DNA from: Gemmatimonadaceae bacterium
GTDB lineage: Bacteria; Gemmatimonadota; Gemmatimonadetes; Gemmatimonadales; Gemmatimonadaceae
Reading direction: 5' to 3'
Length of the DNA stretch: 48,477 nucleotides
NCBI GenBank assembly: GCA_014379355.1
Contig: JACMLX010000086.1
Span: 1 to 48,477 of the forward strand
Shown: positions 44,072 through 48,477 of the stretch, piece after piece
How positions within the stretch are numbered: position 1 is the first letter of the stretch
Layout of the letters: every line of letters starts with the position of its first letter
The notes under the pieces: generated by a model
The model's input: the letters and a program-made list of their open reading frames with translations, nothing else
Database searches by the model: none
What the model was told of the DNA's origin: nothing
Program-made: the position numbers and the translations under genes

Positions 44072-47000
44072 TCAGAAGTTGAAGTTCACGCGGAGCGTGT
44101 ACGTACGGCCCGGCGGGTTGGTCAGGAAGTCGGTGACCGTGAACGTGTTCGCTGCGCTCAGGTTGCTGATGACTTCGGGATCGAAGCCGGAGTAGTCCGA
44201 CCACAGGCCGAGGTTACGCCCCGCGACCGTGACGCTCATGCCACCAGTCTTGAGGATGCGGGCAGCCGCTGCCGGCACCACCCACGTCATCGACACTTCG
44301 GAGAGGCGGACGAAATCCGTGCTCTCCGTGTAGCCGGCGCTGGTGCCCATGGCGCGCGCGGCCGACTTCACCTGATCGGAGAGCGGCGCGCGGATGTCCC
44401 AGTAGTCCGGACCGTTCGCGAAGCCGCCGTTGTTCCGGAACTCACGGGTGTTGTTGTACAGATAGCCGCCGCGACGCCAGTCGACGAGCACGTTGAACTG
44501 AAGATTCTTGAACACGCGGAGATCCGACTGGAACGACATCTGCTGGTTAGGTGCCGACGGTCCGATGTACTCGAGTGAGTCGGACAGCACGATTTCACAG
44601 GCTCCGCCACCGACGAGGATCGGGTTCGCGAGACCGCCGTAGGCCGGACAGTTCACGTTGCTGATGATGCCATCGCTGTTCCGGTCGGAATAGTCGAGGA
44701 TCTTGCGCTGGAAATACGATCCGGCCGGGTAGCCGGCACGATGCTGCTGGTTGCCGAACACGATCGGTGCGATGGGCTGCCCGTCGATCGTACCGAGGGC
44801 CGCGATCCGGTTGTTGTAGATGGTGCCGGTGAAGCGCTGTGCGAACGAGAACGCCTTGGTGTCGATCAGCTTGAAATTGACCGTACCCTCGATGCCCTTC
44901 GTGGACATCTTCGACAGGTTCACATTCTGGGTCGCGGCCACGCCGAGTGACGGGGCGAGCACACGCCCGACGAGCAGGTCACGCGTGTCCTTCTTGAACG
45001 CGGTGAACTCGCCATCGACACGATTGCCGAAGAGGTTGAAATCAAATCCACCTTCGGTTTCGCGCGTGATTTCCGGCTGCAACAATGCGTTGCCCACCGG
45101 ACCACCGATCGTGACTGCCGGGACGTTGGCGTCGGACGATGCCGAGTTGACGGAGACGGCGTTGAAGAACGTTTCGGACTGACGGAACGTGGGGCGGTTG
45201 CCGGCCTCGCCGATCGAGCCACGCAGGCGGAGCTGGTTGATGAAGCCCGTCTTCGGGAACCATCCCTCGTCCGAGATCACGTAGGACGAGCTGACGGACG
45301 GGTAGAACACGAATTCGCGAGAGCCGACGCCGAACACGCTGGAGTTGTCCATACGCGCGGCGACCGTGACGAACAGTCGGTCATTGAACGCGATGTCCTG
45401 CTGCAGCACGCCGGCGGTGGTAACGATCTGCGAATTGGTTTCCCGCACAGCGAAGCGTGCGTTCGTACCATCGAGGGACGATGTACCGGGAAGCAGGATC
45501 GCGCCAAAGGCACTCGTGAATCGGTTCGCTTCGTTCGTGTACTGTCCGCCGACGAGCGTGGAGAGGCGGATGCTGCTGGTCAGGTCGTAGGTGGCTTTCG
45601 TGTTCGCCGTGACGGTATATGTCGGGCGATACGCGCGGCCCTGAAAACGGCTTCCTTCGATCGACGCTGCGTTCAGGAACACCTTGTTCGGCGGCACCGT
45701 CTGCTGATCATAGTTGTACACGTAGTCCGCACCGGCGCGCAACGTACTCTGCAACCAGCGCTTCGGCGTGTAGTTCAGCGTCATGCCCGTCTGCAGCCGA
45801 TCGATGTCCTGCTGCTGCAACTGATTGTAATACTGACGCACCGGCACGTTCGCCGAGACGTAGCCGCGCGACGAAGAGTCGTTGCCGGCGTTGCATTCGA
45901 AGATCGTGGTGCGTGTCTGCGGGGTGCAATCGAACGCGCCGCCGAGCAGACCGGCGCTCAGCACGCCGGCAAAGGCGTTGTCGTTGATCGGCAGGTTGAG
46001 CACGCTCTTCAGGTAGCTGATCGTGACATCGGCCCGCAGGTTCGAGAGCAGGTTCGCGCTCACGTTGGCGCGCAGGTTCGTACGACGCGAGCCGCTCGGA
46101 CCGACGATGCCTTGCTGACGGAAGAGTTCACCGTTCAGGTAGTACTGGACCTGCTCACTGCCGCCGTTGACGCTGACGCCCATGCGGTTGCTGCCACCGA
46201 CGCGGAACGGCGATTCGTTGAGCAACGGCGAGGTCGTGTACAGCGTGTCACGTGTCACGCAGCTCTTGAGGACCTGCGCCTGCAGGTTGCACGCGACACG
46301 TATGCCGGCGGCGTTCCGGCCGATCTGACGGTAGTTCGTCGACTGGAGCGGATCACTCTCCGGGACGAGCGTGCGATCGGAGCCGGATTCCGTGTAGATG
46401 TTCCATCGTGCCTTGCCCGCCTTGCCGCGCTTGGTCGTGATCTGGATCACGCCGTTCGCCGCGCCGGTGCCGTACAGCGCTGTGGCCGCTGCACCCTTGA
46501 GCACCTGGACGTCTTCGATGTCCTGCGGATTGATGTCGTCGAGGCGCGACGTGGTGCCGCCACCGAGACCGACCGAGAAGTTGTTCGTGTTGTTGTTCGA
46601 CACCAGGCCGTCGATCACGAGCAGCGGATCGTTGGAGAGGTTGATCGAGGTCGGGCCACGCAGGCGGATGCGGCTGGCGACGCCGATCGTGCCGCCACCG
46701 GATTGCACGGCGACACCCGGCGTACGCGCCGACAACACCTGCGAGAGATTCGTCACTGCGGCGACGTTGAAGATCGTGCTGTCGATACGGCTGACCGACG
46801 CGCCGACTTCACGTGCGCGCGACGTACCACCCGTGGCACCGGACACCGTCACCTTGTCGAGCACGTTCTCGGCGACGGCGAGCACGAAGTTCGCGGTCGC
46901 TTCACCGTTCGCACTCACGGTGGCGGATGCCGTTGCCGCGGCATAACCGATGCGTGAGGCGCGCACCGTGTACGTGCCATTCGGAACGCCGACGATGCGA

Positions 47001-47191
47001 TACGATCCGTTGGTGCGCGAGAGCGCACCACGCTGCGTGCCGACGATCTGCACGCGCACATCACTGATCGGCTGTCCGCTGACGCGATCGGTCACCCGAC
47101 CGGCCACCGCGCCACCTGCAGTCTGTTGCGCAGCGAGCGGCACTCCCAGTGCCAGCAACGCCGCGACGAACGCATACCTTCCAAATCGCAT
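44072..47191 (-). CDS. SusC/RagA-family TonB-dependent outer-membrane transporter (locus 3)
   Basis: 1039 residues from the ATG at 47191, preceded by a G-rich ribosome binding site (GTGGGGGGC). The open frame extends 44 codons upstream but the signal peptide (YAFVAALLALGVPLAAQQ) fixes this start. CarboxypepD_reg (AVAGRVTDRVSGQPISDVRV), junction VLDKVTVSGATG, plug (RIRLRGPTSINLSNDPLLVI, ALYGTGAANGVIQITTKRG) and a barrel ending GRTYTLRVNFNF. It is the first gene of the susC-susD-CHRD operon. The upstream region has a long inverted repeat. The substrate is unknown. Confidence 0.93.
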   Translation of the reverse strand: MRFGRYAFVAALLALGVPLAAQQTAGGAVAGRVTDRVSGQPISDVRVQIVGTQRGALSRTNGSYRIVGVPNGTYTVRASRIGYAAATASATVSANGEATANFVLAVAENVLDKVTVSGATGGTSRAREVGASVSRIDSTIFNVAAVTNLSQVLSARTPGVAVQSGGGTIGVASRIRLRGPTSINLSNDPLLVIDGLVSNNNTNNFSVGLGGGTTSRLDDINPQDIEDVQVLKGAAATALYGTGAANGVIQITTKRGKAGKARWNIYTESGSDRTLVPESDPLQSTNYRQIGRNAAGIRVACNLQAQVLKSCVTRDTLYTTSPLLNESPFRVGGSNRMGVSVNGGSEQVQYYLNGELFRQQGIVGPSGSRRTNLRANVSANLLSNLRADVTISYLKSVLNLPINDNAFAGVLSAGLLGGAFDCTPQTRTTIFECNAGNDSSSRGYVSANVPVRQYYNQLQQQDIDRLQTGMTLNYTPKRWLQSTLRAGADYVYNYDQQTVPPNKVFLNAASIEGSRFQGRAYRPTYTVTANTKATYDLTSSIRLSTLVGGQYTNEANRFTSAFGAILLPGTSSLDGTNARFAVRETNSQIVTTAGVLQQDIAFNDRLFVTVAARMDNSSVFGVGSREFVFYPSVSSSYVISDEGWFPKTGFINQLRLRGSIGEAGNRPTFRQSETFFNAVSVNSASSDANVPAVTIGGPVGNALLQPEITRETEGGFDFNLFGNRVDGEFTAFKKDTRDLLVGRVLAPSLGVAATQNVNLSKMSTKGIEGTVNFKLIDTKAFSFAQRFTGTIYNNRIAALGTIDGQPIAPIVFGNQQHRAGYPAGSYFQRKILDYSDRNSDGIISNVNCPAYGGLANPILVGGGACEIVLSDSLEYIGPSAPNQQMSFQSDLRVFKNLQFNVLVDWRRGGYLYNNTREFRNNGGFANGPDYWDIRAPLSDQVKSAARAMGTSAGYTESTDFVRLSEVSMTWVVPAAAARILKTGGMSVTVAGRNLGLWSDYSGFDPEVISNLSAANTFTVTDFLTNPPGRTYTLRVNFNF

Positions 47192-47408
47192 GATGCCCCC
47201 CACGGGTGAATAGCACGGCGGATCGGGACAACCATTCCCGACCGCCGCGTGACAAAGCGGCCCGACCCCGCCGCAACTAGACACATTACAAGATGGCGGG
47301 GCCGTTACAAGTTCCACATCCAAAATTCATCCACTCGCAATCCGGAATGTGGAACCTCGTAACACTCAACGGAGCCGAATGTCCGTTAGGACGGTGAAAT
47401 CGGGGAAT
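47192..47408. promoter_or_regulatory. Upstream region of susCD locus 3
   Basis: Non-coding region between the atpC terminator and susC. An inverted repeat is formed by GTTACAAGTTCCACATCC (47304-47321) and GGAATGTGGAACCTCGTAAC (47344-47363), with arms of about 19 bp, one gap and a few mismatches, and a 22-nt spacer. On the minus strand, TTGTAA then TAATGT about 16 nt later (near 47288-47310) could be a weak promoter overlapping one arm, so the repeat could be an operator. The mRNA leader would be about 90 nt. Confidence 0.4.
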
Positions 47409-47447
47409 AAAAAATGACGGCGAGCACTCGCTGGCTCGCCGTCATTT
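47409..47447 (-). terminator. Rho-independent terminator of the atp operon
   Basis: AAATGACGGCGAG (47412-47424) and CTCGCCGTCATTT (47435-47447) form a perfect 13-bp stem with a 10-nt loop. A run of A on the plus strand (47409-47414) gives the T-run on the minus strand. It lies 35 bp past the atpC stop. Confidence 0.9.
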
Positions 47448-47481
47448 CTAAGACCTGCAGTCCTACTGATCGCTCAGGGCA

Positions 47482-47732
47482 TCACAGCGGCGTCGCGGAT
47501 TCCGTTACAACTCGCACCACATTATCGACGACCTGCAGGAAGCCGCCATCCACCTGAAAACGCGCATCCGCACCGGCGCCGTCGAGGCGCAGCACGCCCT
47601 TGCCGAGCACCGTCATCAATGGCGCATGTCCCGGCAGGATGCCCAGCTGCCCGTCGTGGCCGGGCGCCACCACACCGCTCGCCTGGCCCTCGAACAGCAC
47701 GCGCTCCGGCGAGATCACGGATACCGTCAGCA

Positions 47733-47733
<1 letters not shown>
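47482..47733 (-). CDS. atpC: ATP synthase F1 subunit epsilon, short form
   Basis: 83 residues from the ATG at 47733, which overlaps the atpD stop (TGATG). LTVSVISPERVLFEGQA opens the N-terminal beta-sandwich, followed by GHDGQLGILPGHAPLMTVLG and the last strand VDGGFLQVVDNVVRVVTESA. Typical bacterial epsilon subunits are about 130-140 residues; the two C-terminal helices that insert into F1 and inhibit ATP hydrolysis are missing. The stop is followed by the terminator at 47409, so there is no frameshifted remainder in the visible gap. It forms part of the central stalk. Confidence 0.93.

Positions 47734-48477
<744 letters not shown>

Overview
The window (48,477 bp, GC-rich) looks like a chromosomal segment of a didermic, LPS-making bacterium, most likely a member of the Gemmatimonadota. 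The reasons are the unusual combination of high GC with three complete SusC/SusD outer-membrane pairs, a Bacteroidetes-like KdtA, many lipoproteins, several CarboxypepD_reg/plug proteins and a RicT-type PSP1 protein. The taxonomic call is inference. No rRNA, tRNA, CRISPR array, transposase or prophage gene was seen.

Layout. 1-1963: a UvrD/Rep-type helicase cut by the window edge. 2352-5274 (minus): an M30-like zinc metalloprotease followed by a predicted aminopeptidase. 5347-12724 (plus): a core operon, dnaE, accA, a RicT/PSP1 protein and metG. 13418-17140 (plus): four overlapping minor (pseudo)pilin genes. 17444-18046: a LOG-family nucleotide phosphoribohydrolase. 18349-23521 (plus): SusC-SusD-small lipoprotein. 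23605-26443 (minus): TPM-domain protein, nucleotidyltransferase-like protein, LemA, lipoprotein. 26924-28979 (plus): a DsbA-like thiol oxidoreductase and KDO transferase (KdtA). 29050-30843 (plus): two unrecognised exported proteins. 31011-34461: two minus-strand proteins made only of CarboxypepD_reg and TonB-receptor plug domains, and a divergent plug-TonB C-terminal fusion. 34570-41040 (minus): SusC-SusD-small lipoprotein-DUF4397 operon with a clear terminator. 41515-41943 (minus): a stand-alone receiver domain. 42107-47191 (minus): SusC-SusD-CHRD operon. 47482-48477 (minus): atpC and the 3' part of atpD, closed by a strong terminator.

What stands out. (1) Four long intergenic gaps each hold a 247-282 bp element bounded by long imperfect inverted repeats. 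Three of them (2040-2298, 17159-17405, 26580-26835) share the same terminal motif TCAACGCA(R), and the fourth (12767-13048) has different ends but the same size and build. They sit in convergent, co-directional and divergent contexts, so they are not simply terminators. (2) The 31-34.5 kb cluster encodes plug domains that end where a beta-barrel should begin, with a conserved cysteine pair; in one of them the barrel is replaced by a TonB C-terminal domain. (3) Two of the three SusCD operons carry a homologous small lipoprotein with a C-terminal hydrophobic segment directly after susD. (4) The ATP synthase epsilon subunit is only 83 residues and lacks the regulatory C-terminal helices.

Functionally, the window mixes housekeeping replication, lipid, translation and energy genes with a large outer-membrane uptake and cell-surface complement. 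No glycoside hydrolase or other polysaccharide-degrading enzyme accompanies the SusCD pairs, so their substrates cannot be read from context.
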